Positions 33,230-44,373 of a stretch of DNA of 64,000 nucleotides are shown one piece after another (position 1 is the first letter of the stretch; every line of letters starts with the position of its first letter). Under the pieces are notes generated by a model. That model ran no database searches, had not been told where the DNA came from, and was given only the letters and a program-made list of their open reading frames with translations. Both the position numbers and the translations under genes were made by a program. Source of the DNA: Bremia lactucae (lineage: Eukaryota > Oomycota > Peronosporomycetes > Peronosporales > Peronosporaceae); the NCBI RefSeq assembly GCF_004359215.1, contig NC_090627.1, forward strand, positions 32,168 to 96,167, read 5' to 3'.

Positions 33230-34560
33230 GGCGCGAAAGGGCATCAGCGACGACGTTAAGTCGTCCTAGTTTACACTCCACGAAGAGAAGAAGTTAGATA
33301 GGCAACCATGTCGCCATTCTTTGCGAGAGGTGTGGACAGTATAAGGCCGTGCGTAAAAACGCATGGTCCATATTAATAATGAAGGGTCCATCTCCCAAGA
33401 TATAGACCCTTGACTTAGCCAGTGCATATTCATGGCAAGGAGTTTCTTGTCACGCACTAATTCATTGCATCGATCTAGTTGAAGCTGACGCGACTGATAG
33501 CAGACTACGCGCTCTGCGCCGTATCATATTGCATTAGCGCACAGCAGATTGCAAAATCGCTGGCATCACAGAACCACATGAAAAGGTCGGTCTTTGTCAG
33601 CAATCACCAGGATTGGCGATTGCATCAAACTCTTTTTTAATACCCTCGAACGAACGCTGACAATCAGCGTTCCATGACCACTTAATATTTTTCTTTAACA
33701 AAGAAGAAAGGTGTAATATCATTTCGGCACAATTGCGTAAGTACTTGTGCAGGTACGCCGCCAAACCGAGGAATTTTCTAACTCCCTTTACATCGACTGG
33801 CACAGGCCAATCGATGATCGCCTTGATCTTTTCTCGATCCGATGGTACTGTGATTACCCACGATGCATACAAGAAGTGGTAATTCGCTTGCAGCGAATAT
33901 ACACTTCTTGAGATTTGCATACAACTTGTGCTTGCGCATAAGTGTAAGAACCTTTCGGACGTGGGTACGACGTACTTCAACATCCAGCTTTCCGTTTATG
34001 GCTCTGCTATGAACGAAGACGTCATCAAAATAGCTCGGTGCAAAATTCCGCACCGATATCAACAGATTCGTTTCACATCTGTTAAATGTCGCAAAGACAT
34101 CACTAAGTCCCTGTGGCATGACTAGCCACTCCCATAGTATACCGCTTAGGGTGCTTACGGCTGTGAACGGAATATCTTGTTCACGCATAAGCATCTGATA
34201 GAATCCATCCATCGGATCCACGACGAAAAGATAGTACTCTTTGACATATCATTAATGATTACGCCTTTTTGTGGTATCCGCGTTTGAGCCGGTACAGTTG
34301 CAGCGTTCAATTTATTAAATGCACGCACTATTCGCCATCCTCCTGTTGCTTTACGCACACAGAAGGTAGGAGAGCTTTATGGGGAAGTTGATTCCCCCAA
34401 ATGGCCCGCTGCTAGCATTCGGCAAAGAATTTGACGATCGCTATTACTTGTTCACGACGCAATGCCCATTGCTTCATGACACAACCAAGACATTCAATGC
34501 CTCGGTTTGTTTCTCAGACATCTTTAAATTCCTTTAAATCTTTATATATAGGATTTTCTT
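33230..34560 (-). pseudogene. Reverse transcriptase-RNase H of A2
   Basis: RT frames 34358-34155 (ATGGWRIVRAFNKLNAATVP) and 34221-33778 (DGFYQMLMREQDIPFTAVST, catalytic Y-F-D-D at about 34021-34032, CIFAASELPLLVCIVG). The connection and RNase H follow in 33983-33230 with shifts (KKFLGLAAYLHKYLRN type) and end RPVLEP..QNNNEDKP. Motif spacing is normal for Ty3/gypsy. Confidence 0.68.
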
Positions 34561-35584
34561 CAAAGACTCCCAGGATAGGAACGTATGACGTTCAATCCGA
34601 GTCTTCTCATTCAGGACACTTTCGTTCATCGATGAGCTGGTGAGAACCCGTTCGTTCTCAGGAAATACTATTGCCGACCAAATATCGGCTACGTAGTTGT
34701 CATCTGTGACAATTACGCAGATCTGTTTGACTTTGCCACTACGCTGATCACGCGAGAACCATTTCGGTTCTAGCGTTGGCAATTGAGTTATCTCCGAAGT
34801 TAACTTTGGAGGCGCTAATAGATCAAGTGTATAAGCGCCTGCACTGAATCCATTGTTTACTAAGACATTGCCTCTCTCAGTTTCTTTTTTGGAGCGTATT
34901 TCCAATGGTACCTGGCAACCTTTGACCACAGGTTTCCTAGGACTGCGCTACCACAGCGATCCTCTACAATCGACTCTCCCGTCGATATCATACTCTCGCG
35001 CTGTCTCTTATAGACGTTTTAACTTTTCTTGGATGTTGCTTTTTAAGCAATCATCCTTGTTTCGTACCTACGAACTTGTTCGAGTGGTCGAACTTCGACG
35101 CTGCCTGTGCTTGTGCACAGCCGTCGGGATCTAACTCCACAATGTGTTGGGTATTCTCACGGAGGTCTTGTGCTGTCATGCAAGCAACCTAACCACAAGT
35201 GAGGCCATCGCACTCACTCGTAGGATATCCACACGCTGTGGACGCTCCAAGACGTTGATCAACAAGAGACAGGCACCGGCACAATTGATGCTGCCAATTT
35301 ATACATGGCTCGTACTTTCTGAGCCATGGAAATCCAAGGATGACATCATATTTGTAATCCAAATCTAGAACGATGAAATCAACATCGCACTGTTTACCCT
35401 TTAACGTGTATTGGATACCAACTTCACGTTTCTTAACCCTTACAGATGCGCCTGTTGCTAGGCGCACTGTCATCCTCGTTAGAGGGATATCCCGCTCATA
35501 AAATTTGAGCCTGCGATCTTCTAGCGATTGACGTCTAATAAAGTTTTTCGACGCCCCACAATCGACTAGGGACTTAAGCGGCAA
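34561..35584 (-). pseudogene. Protease and linker of A2
   Basis: Open frame 35584-35189: PLKSLVDCGASKNFIRRQ (D-C-G-A active site), RDIPLTRMTVRLATGASV, FIVLDLDYKYDVILGFPWL; then the linker 34929-34534 with RSGKVKQICVIVTDDNYVAD. The protease is uninterrupted, the best family A copy of this domain here. Confidence 0.68.
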
Positions 35585-35849
35585 CTTATGTGTTTCAGGG
35601 TGATGAGGTTAATCCCATCCTCTGGGAATTTACACACGATGTTTATGTGTGAGGAGAAACTTTTGTTAAAAGACATGCAAATTCTTTGACGTTGCTGGAT
35701 TCGCACCTACTGACCCCAACCATTTTTTGACGATTTGCCTCGCCGTTGCGATTTTGCAGAAGCGTCGGACCCGCGTCCCCCGCTGTTTCCAGCAAGAGGT
35801 CGGTCTTTCCGCTCAGTGCTTTTTGTCACTGGCCGTGGGGCTTTACAGT

Positions 35850-36990
35850 CATATGCGTAGTGGCCCTTTTTTGGACAACGATTACATATCTGTTATTGTT
35901 TGTAACTTGAAGAGCGAGATTTCTCGCGCTCTACATACGGTCCAGAATCCATGGATCTACATACGAGAGATTCAAGGGTTCTGGATCTCCGTTTATTTGT
36001 CGTCTCGATGGACGATCAGCACCAGAGTGGACAAAAGCCTGTTTAAGACTAAAGCCTTCCTGTTCCGCCATAGATTTCGCTTGGTATAGCAACTCTAATT
36101 CTAGCCGGAACAGGTGGGTCTTAACAGGACCGTCTGCAAGACCTTTTATAGAAACAGTTACCTGTGTTTGTTCATCTATTGGATGACTAACGATACAACT
36201 GACAAGGTATCGTGTTTGTAGGCATAAGCGTGAATGTCACGCCTGCCCTGCTTCAAATTCAGAAGCTCGGCTCGAGCCCTGAATTCGGCACATGGCGGCT
36301 CATATGTTAGTCTGAGCCGGGTCTTAAAGACCGCTTACGACCCACTAGTCTCCGACTAATGGGTCGTGAAGCTTGAGCCCCAAGTCCCAAGGTTTGGCAC
36401 GTCAGGCTAAGTTGGACATTAAAAATTAACCAATATATAAAAAGTTCACCAAACGCTGATTTAAAAATAGGTAATGCTTTACCCTTACGTAATATACCTA
36501 TTGGCAGTTTGCCAAATTTCACTTTCGTCGCATCATCACTGATACGACGAGCTTCTATGGCGTCGTCTAACTCGACGAACCATCTCAAAAGGGAGTCGCC
36601 TTCGACTGCCTTATACTTAGATATTTCTATGCATAAGCTTTTTTTTTCGGGTCGACGTGGAAGCGTCGGCCCGCTAGCAGCACGCAAATGCTGCTGTTTC
36701 AACAATTCCAACTGTTGAGTACCCCGTTCCTCAAAACATCTGCCTATTGAGAGCCTTGCTGGTAAAGCAAGAATACTTTCTCTGAAGCCCCGTCGATTTC
36801 GTGCTGTGTGAACTCGGCTATGGCCGCCTGCTGCTCATCTCTGCCCAGAGCGTACAGCATGGCTCCAGCGTCTGGCCCGCTTTCGACCGAAACTCATGCG
36901 TCTGATCGCTCTCTATTCAAGGTCACTCAAAATAAGAAAACCCTTCACGCGTTGCGTGATAGCTTTCTTGAGGGGCTGGAATTCGCCCTT
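35850..36990 (-). pseudogene. gag: Gag of A2
   Basis: Gag core in 36711-36307 (KSLCIEISKYKAVEGD, LLRWFVELDDAIEARR), frameshifted downstream, then a canonical CCHC knuckle CNRCPKKGHYAYDC at about 35885-35844. The N-terminal part (toward 36990) is broken. The sequence after PIGILRKG departs from other copies. Confidence 0.6.
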
Positions 36991-37022
36991 CTTCTTCTTC
37001 CAACATGCCCATGTTGGATGAA

Positions 37023-37517
37023 AGTACTGATCATTACTAATTAACCTTACACTGATTACAGTGTCGATGAGTTGCCTCAGCACTTCTTTTACAGAAAGGT
37101 ACAGAGGAAGGTTTTTATGAAGCTAAGGGTCTTCGGCTTGAAGGTCTAGACTAAGGCTTTAGAATAGAGAAAAAGTAAAATTGTATTAATACATTTAGTT
37201 TCCTACGTTACGATCTTATATCTACTACTGAACTTATTGTATTTATAACAAACTATGTATGTATGGCGCCTCCTCGCGCACCGCACAATCGTGACTTGTG
37301 GTGTTTGGAAGGGTTGGTATAAAGTCAAACTAATCAATGAATAGAACCAATGTATTTTTGCGTCAATATTACAAAATTTGATAACATTGGAACTATTTGA
37401 GTCAAAATTAATAAAAATAAGAATTTTGTATTTCTTTATTTATTTCGTCTCATGGCAAAAAAAGATAATATTCCTCGTATAGGAAATAATATCTATGCAA
37501 CAGGACACCCCGTTACA
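37023..37517 (-). mobile_element. 5' LTR of A2
   Basis: 495 bp, begins TGTAACGGGGTGTCCTGTTG at 37517 (minus) and ends near CAGTACT at 37023; the usual CCCCGTTACA end and primer site are deleted at the border with gag. Confidence 0.72.
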
Positions 37518-37796
37518 GAGCTGTCATACTGAGCCACGTCGAGATTGTTAGGATCGCTTTGATTGCAAGTAACCCCAGTGAACGAGACATCGCTCCCTGA
37601 ATTCAAACCGATTCGTACATTTACAACGAAACAGTAAGTATCATACAGCACTTTATCGAACGTCGAGTTCTTATTTTCTGTCTTCAATGTGAGTTTAGCT
37701 GATCATCAATTACTTCTTCTGCGTTCGAGGGAAGCTCTAATTTTGGAATGACTACCTCAGCGGTCGTGCCGCCCGTAAAGCATTCTGCCTTGCGGC
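37518..37796 (-). pseudogene. Gene X, upstream piece
   Basis: Begins after an acceptor-like TTACAACAG (37797-37805): KAECFTGGTTAEVVIPKLEL, PSNAEEVIDDQL, one-base shift, KTENKNSTFDKVLYDTYCFV, VRIGLNSGSDVSFTGVTCNQ and LDVAQYDSS up to the A2 target site. The composition (Cys, Asn, alternating hydrophobics) suggests a secreted or lumenal protein, but that is inference. Not recognised. Confidence 0.5.
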
Positions 37797-37829
37797 CTGT
37801 TGTAATTCGATGAGAAAATGCCAGAAAAA

Positions 37830-38073
37830 CCTAAATTTTTGACGCAGAAGTTCGAAAAAACATATAAATGTTTTTAACATTAGAGTTTATTAGCTCAGAC
37901 ATGTCTAAAACATTGACAGACTCATTTACGGATCCGCACCAATAGCGCTTTTGTTGACTAGCAAAGGTTGGTTCATTACTCTCTAAGACTTTGCTAGGAA
38001 CATTGCGCGTGGCGCCTAAGGTCTTAGACCTCCAATCGATCCATGGGTTATGGTGTTCCAACCAGGCCATACC
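37830..38073 (-). pseudogene. Gypsy protease-end fragment, unclassified
   Basis: Minus frame MAWLEHHNPWIDWRSKTLGA resembles the end of gypsy protease (MPWLAKHQPWIDW in B1), followed by an unfamiliar stretch to 37831. Cut at 38073 by LTR-C. It may be a family other than A or B. Confidence 0.5.
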
Positions 38074-38492
38074 TGTAACGGGGTGTATCGTTACATGATA
38101 TTAACAATAAAAGAATGTTAATTAATATTATCCAAAAGGGAGATAATATTTGGAGGAAATTACTTTAAATAGTAATTTCCTGGATTCTTATCTATCTTAT
38201 CTCGTAACTCTCTTTGATTACTTCTACAGCTGATTAGTCTGCGGAATAAATAGACATAATGGTCTATACCTATTTATGGATAAGAATTCAGGAAATTACT
38301 ATTTAAGGTNNNNNNNNNNNNNNNNNNNNNNNNNNNNNNNNNNNNNNNNNNNNNNNNNNNNNNNNNNNNNNNNNNNNNNNNNNNNNNNNNNNNNNNNNNN
38401 NNNNNNNNNCCTAACGAGAGGCACCACTCACATCTGAAGCAGTGTGAAGTGGACTTGTACTGAAACAGTACAAGTTGCAGTGCCCCGTTACA
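38074..38492 (+). mobile_element. LTR-C interrupted by assembly gap and a flipped core
   Basis: Starts TGTAACGGGGTGTATCGTTA, ends GCAGTGCCCCGTTACA. Between arms 38162-38192 and 38279-38309 (29 of 31 bases complementary) the core lies reversed compared with 57980-58429. A 100 N gap follows directly. Flanking pentamers (ATACC, CTTTT) do not match, so the two halves may come from different LTR copies. Confidence 0.6.
38310..38409. other. Assembly gap (100 N)
   Basis: Exactly 100 N, the usual placeholder for a gap of unknown size. It lies inside an LTR palindrome, a likely cause of the break in the assembly. Confidence 0.98.
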
Positions 38493-38608
38493 CTTTTGGT
38501 GTGATTATAAGAATTTGCGGAAAGGGTCTGAATTCAATGAGAAAGAATACTCAAAGATAATGTATCCACAGAAAATCAGGTCACGCGATCGCTTCTACAC
38601 ATGGATGA
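38493..38608 (+). pseudogene. Coding trace between two LTRs
   Basis: One plus frame without stops: FWCDYKNLRKGSEFNEKEYS then KIMYPQKIRSRDRFYTWM. Coding-like but only 38 codons. Cut by LTR-C on the left and LTR-A on the right. Unknown protein. Confidence 0.35.
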
Positions 38609-39097
38609 TGTAACGGGGTGTCCCGTTACTTAAATCTTTTTACCTATAAAAAATAATAAATATTCTTTCCTATAGAAGGAAATAAGAAAAAGTACAAATT
38701 ATAATTCCTTTATGATTTCCGACTCAATAATTTCAATATTACCAAATTTGGTAATATTGACGCAATAAGACATGAGTTCTGTTGATTGGTTGATTTAAGT
38801 CTAAATCAATCCCGCCAATTGTTACAAGACACGAGAGGCGCTTTGCATAGTAAGTCATAAATATATTAGATTCAGTAGATAGAAGACCGTTACTAAAGTA
38901 CTTAATATGTTAATACAGTTTAATTCTTCTCTATACTAAAACCTTAGTAACGACCTCTAGTAGCTAAGACAATCTGCTACTTGTAACCTTAATTTGCACC
39001 CCAGCGTACGTGAAGTAATCGCGGCATCTCACCTTCACTGTAATCAGTGTAGGTTGAATGGTATTGTTGTCAGTACTAGCAAAATGTGCCCTGGACA
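38609..39097 (+). mobile_element. 5' LTR of A3
   Basis: 489 bp, TGTAACGGGGTGTCCCGTTAC to CCCTGGACA. Followed at 39100 by TGGTAGCGCTTCC, the candidate primer site. Most complete plus-strand family A LTR in the window. Confidence 0.75.
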
Positions 39098-41179
39098 CCT
39101 GGTAGCGCTTCCATCCAACATGGACATGTTATATGAAGAACGAGGGAGCTTTCAAGCCCCTCCAAAAACCTTACACGCAAAGCATACAAGGTTCACTGAT
39201 TGGAGTAACCTTGAATGGAGAGCGGTCGAAGTTTGAACTTGCCGTAAGCCGGGCAGCCGTTAGCGCCATGTAGTCACGTCAGCTTCAACCAGCTAGACGC
39301 AATTATCCAATGCATGACAAGGAACTCGATGCCATAAAATCTACAGTGGCTAAGTTTGGGTCTACCTCTTGAAGGATAGACCGTTGATTGTCTAAACGGA
39401 CCATGCTTATTATTGCCCGGCCGTTAACAGTCCACACCTCTTGCAAAGAATGGCGAGATGGCGGTCTTTATTCGCAGAGTATTACTTCGCCTTGGAATAC
39501 AAACCAGACGATATATTGTCGTCGCTGATGCCCATTTGCGGCGGCCCGATTTTGAGCTGGCTGAGCAAATCAACAGTGAGCATGAGCCTACTGTTGCGAC
39601 GATAAGTGTTCCGTCGTCAACATTACTTGGCGACGTAAGAAGAGTTTATTAAAAAGACAAGAGTCTAAAAGGGTTGATAAATTACCTTAAAAATCACACA
39701 ATATTTGAAGGATTGTAAAAATTGTAATGGTTCTCAACGGATCGATACACAACACGCAATAGGTTACTGTATTGCACAGCCGTTGCTGGCGACACACCTC
39801 ATGTCGTTATCCCCACCCATAGTGATTTGTGTTTACGCATCACCAATAAGTGGTCATCGTGAACGTGAAAAAATTATCTGACGATAAGTCGCGACTCTTA
39901 CTGGCCACGCCACTATGAGTTCGTCCGTGAGTAGATAGGTTCTTGCGAAGTTTGTCAACTGGTGAAGCCCAGTGCTTCATACCGTGCTTCATTACGACCT
40001 CTGCCTAGTGTTGGCGATTCGTATCTATAGACTTAATATTAGGATTTCCCTAAGACGATCACAAGATCAATGGTATTCTTGTGTTTGTTGATCGTTTCAG
40101 CAAGACGGCACATCTTGCTGCAGTTCCAGAATTGAGCACAGCCAAAGGTTATTCTCGTGGCTTTGTTGAAACGATATTTCGACTCCAATAGTTATCCCCT
40201 GAACTAATCTCAGATCGAGGCCCCTGGTTCACGGCGCGAAGATTTGGCAATCTGTGTTCAAATCACTTGGAACACAGTTGAAAATGTCAGCTTCTAACCA
40301 TCCGGAACCAGATGGTCAGACGGAACGTGCAATTCGTATCCTCGAAGGAATACTTCGCGGAAACGTCCACTCTTTACGAGTTGGAGCGAGTTCTTGCCGA
40401 TTGAAGAATTTGCGCAATCAACAATTCGTTGTATGCCTCAACAAATTATGCACCGCTTTTCGTGAATGGCTTACGCAAGCCACGTATACCCACCTTGTAT
40501 ATGAGTGACTCCTATTCAAGGGAAGCACTTGCTCGAGCAAAGAACAATCTATCCCTTCCTCATCACGCATTGACTCAACAGTAAATGCGGACAATACCAA
40601 TGTTGATTTAATTAATATTGAAGTGGGCTAACTCAGCAATAGCGATTAGGCTATTGCTGACTTTGATAACGATGCTGAAATGCTTAGCGTCAAAAATAAT
40701 AATATTAGTGCGATTAATATGTTCTCACTAAAGAGAAGAATGACATCTCCGCAGTGACATCGGGCGCGCTGAAAATAAAACAAACCAAATCAGCATGAGA
40801 CTTCCTGCTAGCTAGAGAAGCAGCGGTTCTTTCGTACCGAATTCCACCGCTGATACGATAAACCGACAGAAATGGAACTGTGACACAAATGTGATATTTC
40901 ATTTAATGTTAATAATCTAGTCCTACTCTTTACGGTAAACCTACATAAAACGTTGTGATGAATGTGGGCAGTATTGCATTACTCTCCAGGTATGTCGGCT
41001 CGTTCTGTGTACTGCACCGCCAAGGCAACGCGTACACGATCGAGCTGCCTCGTAGGATACGAATTCTACGTTAATCGTCTCTGCCCGTATTATCAGAACG
41101 GGACTTCTTTCGGTTCCGAATCAAAACAACAGGGTGTAAGGTATCCGCCAAAGACTTATGGCCCGAATCAAACCTAATA
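39098..41179 (+). mobile_element. Element A3: internally deleted family A copy
   Basis: After the LTR only the start of gag remains (to about 39265); it is joined directly to RNase H (SRQLQPA-type motif at 39280 onward), deleting protease and RT. RNase H/IN junction 39458-39652, integrase zinc region 39780-39970 in broken frames, core pieces (ASNHPEPDGQTERAIRILEG in 40254-40508), C-terminus 40962-41177 with a shortened IN end. It lacks both the PNPase-like insert and the LTR-B patch. Confidence 0.65.
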
Positions 41180-41765
41180 ATCTCGCAACATATAATAGTT
41201 CTCACGAAACAGATGCTTTGATTCATCCTCAAATGGACTAATGTGTCTATTCGTTCGCAGCTAGATGATCAACCGCAACCTACGCATGGTTTCTCAACTG
41301 TACGCGACAACCACCGTCGACCGTCGTCGCTAACTCGCGACGATTGGAACGTTGGAGATCAAAGTCCTTCCGTATATTCCGGAGGACGTGATCCAAGTCA
41401 CAATTATAACTCGGGTTCGGCGAATAATGCGAATCTTTTTTTCTCCTCCACACCCTTTGACGATTTCAAGTGGTGAGAAGCGTTTCAAGTTGAACGCTTC
41501 TTGAATCACCGTGAGGTGAAGGGATTTTGAGCGAGTTACCTCATTCGTTGGCGTGGGCAACCACCACAAGAAAACTCGTTCCCAACTAATAATGGATGTC
41601 TTTGGTGTATGACGAGGCCCATCTTCCTCATTAGAGGGTTTTTTAAGGAATGAGCGCTTCCCAAGCCCGTAAATGGTTTGTATGCTTTCAATCCCTTCGC
41701 GCATCTCATTAGACACGCGCGTCATCCAATGGACATCTTTAAGAAAGTATGTCCCCTTACCATGC
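41180..41765 (-). pseudogene. Antisense extra ORF of A3 (aORF-A), partial
   Basis: Open frame 41725-41330: TRVSNEMREGIESIQT, TPKTSIISWERVFLWWLPTP, TNEVTRSKSLHLTVIQEAF, FSPLEIVKGCGG. It aligns with A1 (KDLHWRTFVSYEMRQGIENL) and A2 (EMRQGIENLQSF). Downstream RRELATTVDGG and QLRN match A4. N-terminal half missing. Confidence 0.55.
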
Positions 41766-41789
41766 GCTTTCGCGGGTTTTCAATTGACC

Positions 41790-42960
41790 CCACAAGTACA
41801 AGTGGTTACGCAAGTGGGTTTGTTCCTGTGAAGTTTGTCAGCGTGTGACTCGTCACAGGTCCCACTTTGCCAATTCTGATCACCACGGAGGCTTGGAAAT
41901 CCGTGAGTAGATATTTCATGTATGGCTTACCTGCCGATGCGCAGGGGCGCACCGGCAATTTAGTGGTTCTCGACCGATTTAGCAAAAAGGTGGACCTTTT
42001 GCCTGTAGCTGCGTCCATCACAGCGGAGAAGAAAGCGGCTCTCTTCCTCGACATGGTCTTCCGACATCATGGCATGTCTGCCACGATTGTTTCGGATCGG
42101 GATCCTCGTTCCGCTGCCGCATTATGGCCTCGGCTGTTTGAACTCCTCGCGTGTTGGAAGACGTGTTGCGCAGCTACGCTACATCGTTTGCATCATAGAG
42201 TGAGTTCCCCCCCATGTCCGCGTTTTTGCTAAACAACGCAGTCCATGCTTTGACAGGGTTGACACCCTTCTTCGTTAATAACGCGCGCCATCCACGCGTT
42301 CCAGTTCTACTTGCATTGACCAGCAGTTCTACTTCTGTTAGGTGAGAGTCACCAGATGGATTGGTGTCGACAGCGTCTTCACAAATAGACCTCGACGGCT
42401 TAACTTAATGTTGCACAAATTCGCGCTGCAAATCAGCGCGAGAATACCCCAGCTGCCATCGATGCCGCGACTCGAAAGGAGTCCGAACCAACTACGGACA
42501 CCGTGCAATGCTATTAGTTCCGTCGCCATGTATAGCAAACGCCGATGCGGTTCCCGAAATTATACCGTCGCAGATCGCTCGACAGTTGGACTCCACAGCG
42601 ACTGACGCGTTCGTGCACCAACTACAGTTCGTCGTGCGCTCGACGCTATCTCCTCTGCAGTCTACAAACAAAAGTCGTCGGCTGACCAGCGAGGACGTAA
42701 GAACCTTGAAAAGTTCAAGGTTGGTAATTCTGTACCACTTATAACTACTGGAATACAAGATGCGGTCACGAACCTCGGTGCCACGAAGTTGGCACCGCGA
42801 TATATGGGTCCGTTTAAAACTACTATAGTTAAAGGCGATGCCTACACTCTGGATATTTTTTCATCGATGCGATTGAATCCTACTTTCGACGTCGTCGTCT
42901 CAAGCGTTACTGTCCGGTGGTTCTTCTGACGAGGGATGATTTCTTGCGGTGGCATTTTGC
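41790..42960 (+). pseudogene. Integrase of element D
   Basis: Starts near the C-x2-C of the zinc region (CSCEVCQRVTRH), core in 41867-42232 (GNLVVLDRFSKKVDLLPVAA, ATIVSDRDPRS), then damaged. C-terminus 42700-42890: KVGNSVPLITTGIQDAVTNL, LAPRYMGPFKTTIVKGDAYT and LDIFSSMRLNPTFDVVV. Frameshifts between parts. Confidence 0.62.
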
Positions 42961-44270
42961 GGTCCCCGATACCGCGGCGGTTTCGGCAGGTCGGACTGAC
43001 GCAGCCCCCGCAACTCTGCGTTGTTTCGACGAAGAGCGGTATTTGACTGGTCCAGGCACTCCAGATGCTGTGCGAATTGAGCGACCGCGGACGAAGTTTC
43101 CTCAGCAAGGCTTTCCGCAGTCTTGGCCAGATCACGCAGTTGACTAGCATCATAATCAACGAAGACCATCCGCCGATGGACCTCTTGAAGCTTTTTCGAA
43201 CGATTTTTCGGGTTCGGCCCACCACCATTGGTTGATAGTGCGCGGAATCGACGCTGGCTTGTTGAGTGTATCAAGGACCAAAGTGACCTACGACAGATTG
43301 GTCGTGGAGCTGCTCACGCTCCTAACAGCTCCGTCCCGAAATTTCGATGTTATCGCGTTCGCTTGCTCGGCTTTTCTCCGGATCACGACTCGTGAGAATC
43401 TCACTTCTATCGGATGTTGCGAATATCTCACACGACTACGATCGTGCGGCGAGTGGGATCGCGAACGTCGGGCTGCTTCTGGCGGACATTCCTGATATTA
43501 AGCTCGGCTACGATCGCGCAGCGAGCGGGATCACGAGCGTCGAGCTGCTTCTGGTTGACGTTTCGGAACACGACTACGATCGCGCGGCGAGCGGAAGCTC
43601 AAGCGTAGAGCTGCTCGCGATGTTGGGGACTCGACGCCCGGGAACAAGTTCTTGGGTTTGGCGAAGAACCTCCACGGTCATGTTTGCTCGAGACGAAGGA
43701 TGCACGCGCCGGTATCTGTGAAGGTTCCTCCCATACCTTTTGATCAATAATCAACGGATATTCTGCAAACATCGCCGTTCATTGAGCGCGGTTTGGCTGC
43801 GCTACGCCATATCGTCAAAAGCTTCGACATCCGTCGCGCCAGTGCACAGTACAAGAAGGTCGATCCGCAGCCCATGTTAACTTGTAGACCTTCTCACGGG
43901 TCTCTGCGAGGTCGTAGCACCGCTGTCGCTCTTCGCGCATCGGCACAATATCCTCAAAAGAAGTTTTGGTATTTCACCGGCGGATGAATGCAGTCCACGA
44001 CTCGTCAAATGAAGTTTCTCTCACGGCAAGCGTAGTCACAGTTGGCTTGCCGCGTGTTCGCCTCCACCGGCACCACATTTCCCACATTTCATTGTCCCCA
44101 CGTGAGCGTTCAATCGCACGACAGTCGGACAGTTTCAAGACGCGAAGAGCTTCCCGCTTATGTCCGCTGAAAATATTGGACACCGCTTCCTGCGACGGTG
44201 TCATGGTACGCGTTCCGGTATTGTCTGTCTGGTTTGCTGGCGTGGGAGAAGTGGTGTCGATTCGGGTGCT
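42842..44270 (-). pseudogene. Antisense extra ORF of element D (aORF-D)
   Basis: Minus strand, facing integrase. N-terminal frame 44297-43974: STRIDTTSPTPANQTDNTGT, TPSQEAVSNIFSGHKREALR, ESWTAFIRR. More pieces (FEDIVPMREERQRCYDLAET) follow a stop. The C-terminal frame 43274-42900 is a coiled coil: QLRDLAKTAESLAEETSSAV, QFAQHLECLDQSNTALRRN, NAELRGLRQ, then Pro/Arg-rich KPPRYRGPQ. Same position, strand and architecture as aORF-A. Broken. Confidence 0.55.
43433..43620. repeat. Three imperfect tandem units (72, 66 and about 50 bp)
   Basis: Each unit begins CG(A/G)CTACGATCG(T/C)GC(G/A)GCGAG at 43433, 43505 and 43571 and continues CGTCGAGCTGCTTCTGG. Unit lengths are multiples of three, so both the plus frame (YDRAASGI..V.LLL.D) and a minus frame stay open. 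Lies in the middle of aORF-D. Confidence 0.7.
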
Positions 44271-44373
44271 CATGGTTGGCTGCGATCGCCGCTTCAAGGT
44301 CGACGCTACTATTGGTAGTTACGTTGTGTTATCTTTTAGTTTTGTTTCGCACACAAAATTGTGCGCTATTTTG

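Larger units (their letters stand above)
29019..37517 (-). mobile_element. Element A2: complete Ty3/gypsy, family A
   Basis: 8.5 kb bounded by a perfect 5 bp target duplication GAGCT (29014-29018 and 37518-37522) and by TG...CA ends. Order on minus: LTR, gag, zinc knuckle, protease, linker, RT, RNase H, integrase, then antisense ORF and LTR. Inserted into gene X. Carries the PNPase-like piece and the LTR-B patch as in A1. In inverted orientation relative to A1, so the pair brackets APEH, POLD2 and B1. Confidence 0.85.

Noticed and set aside
43433..43620. CRISPR-like array
   Set aside because: Units differ throughout, no conserved repeat with unique spacers, eukaryotic transposon context.
43347..43721. 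124-codon plus ORF in element D as a gene
   Set aside because: It lies opposite aORF-D, and its openness comes from the GC-rich repeats, which are open on both strands.
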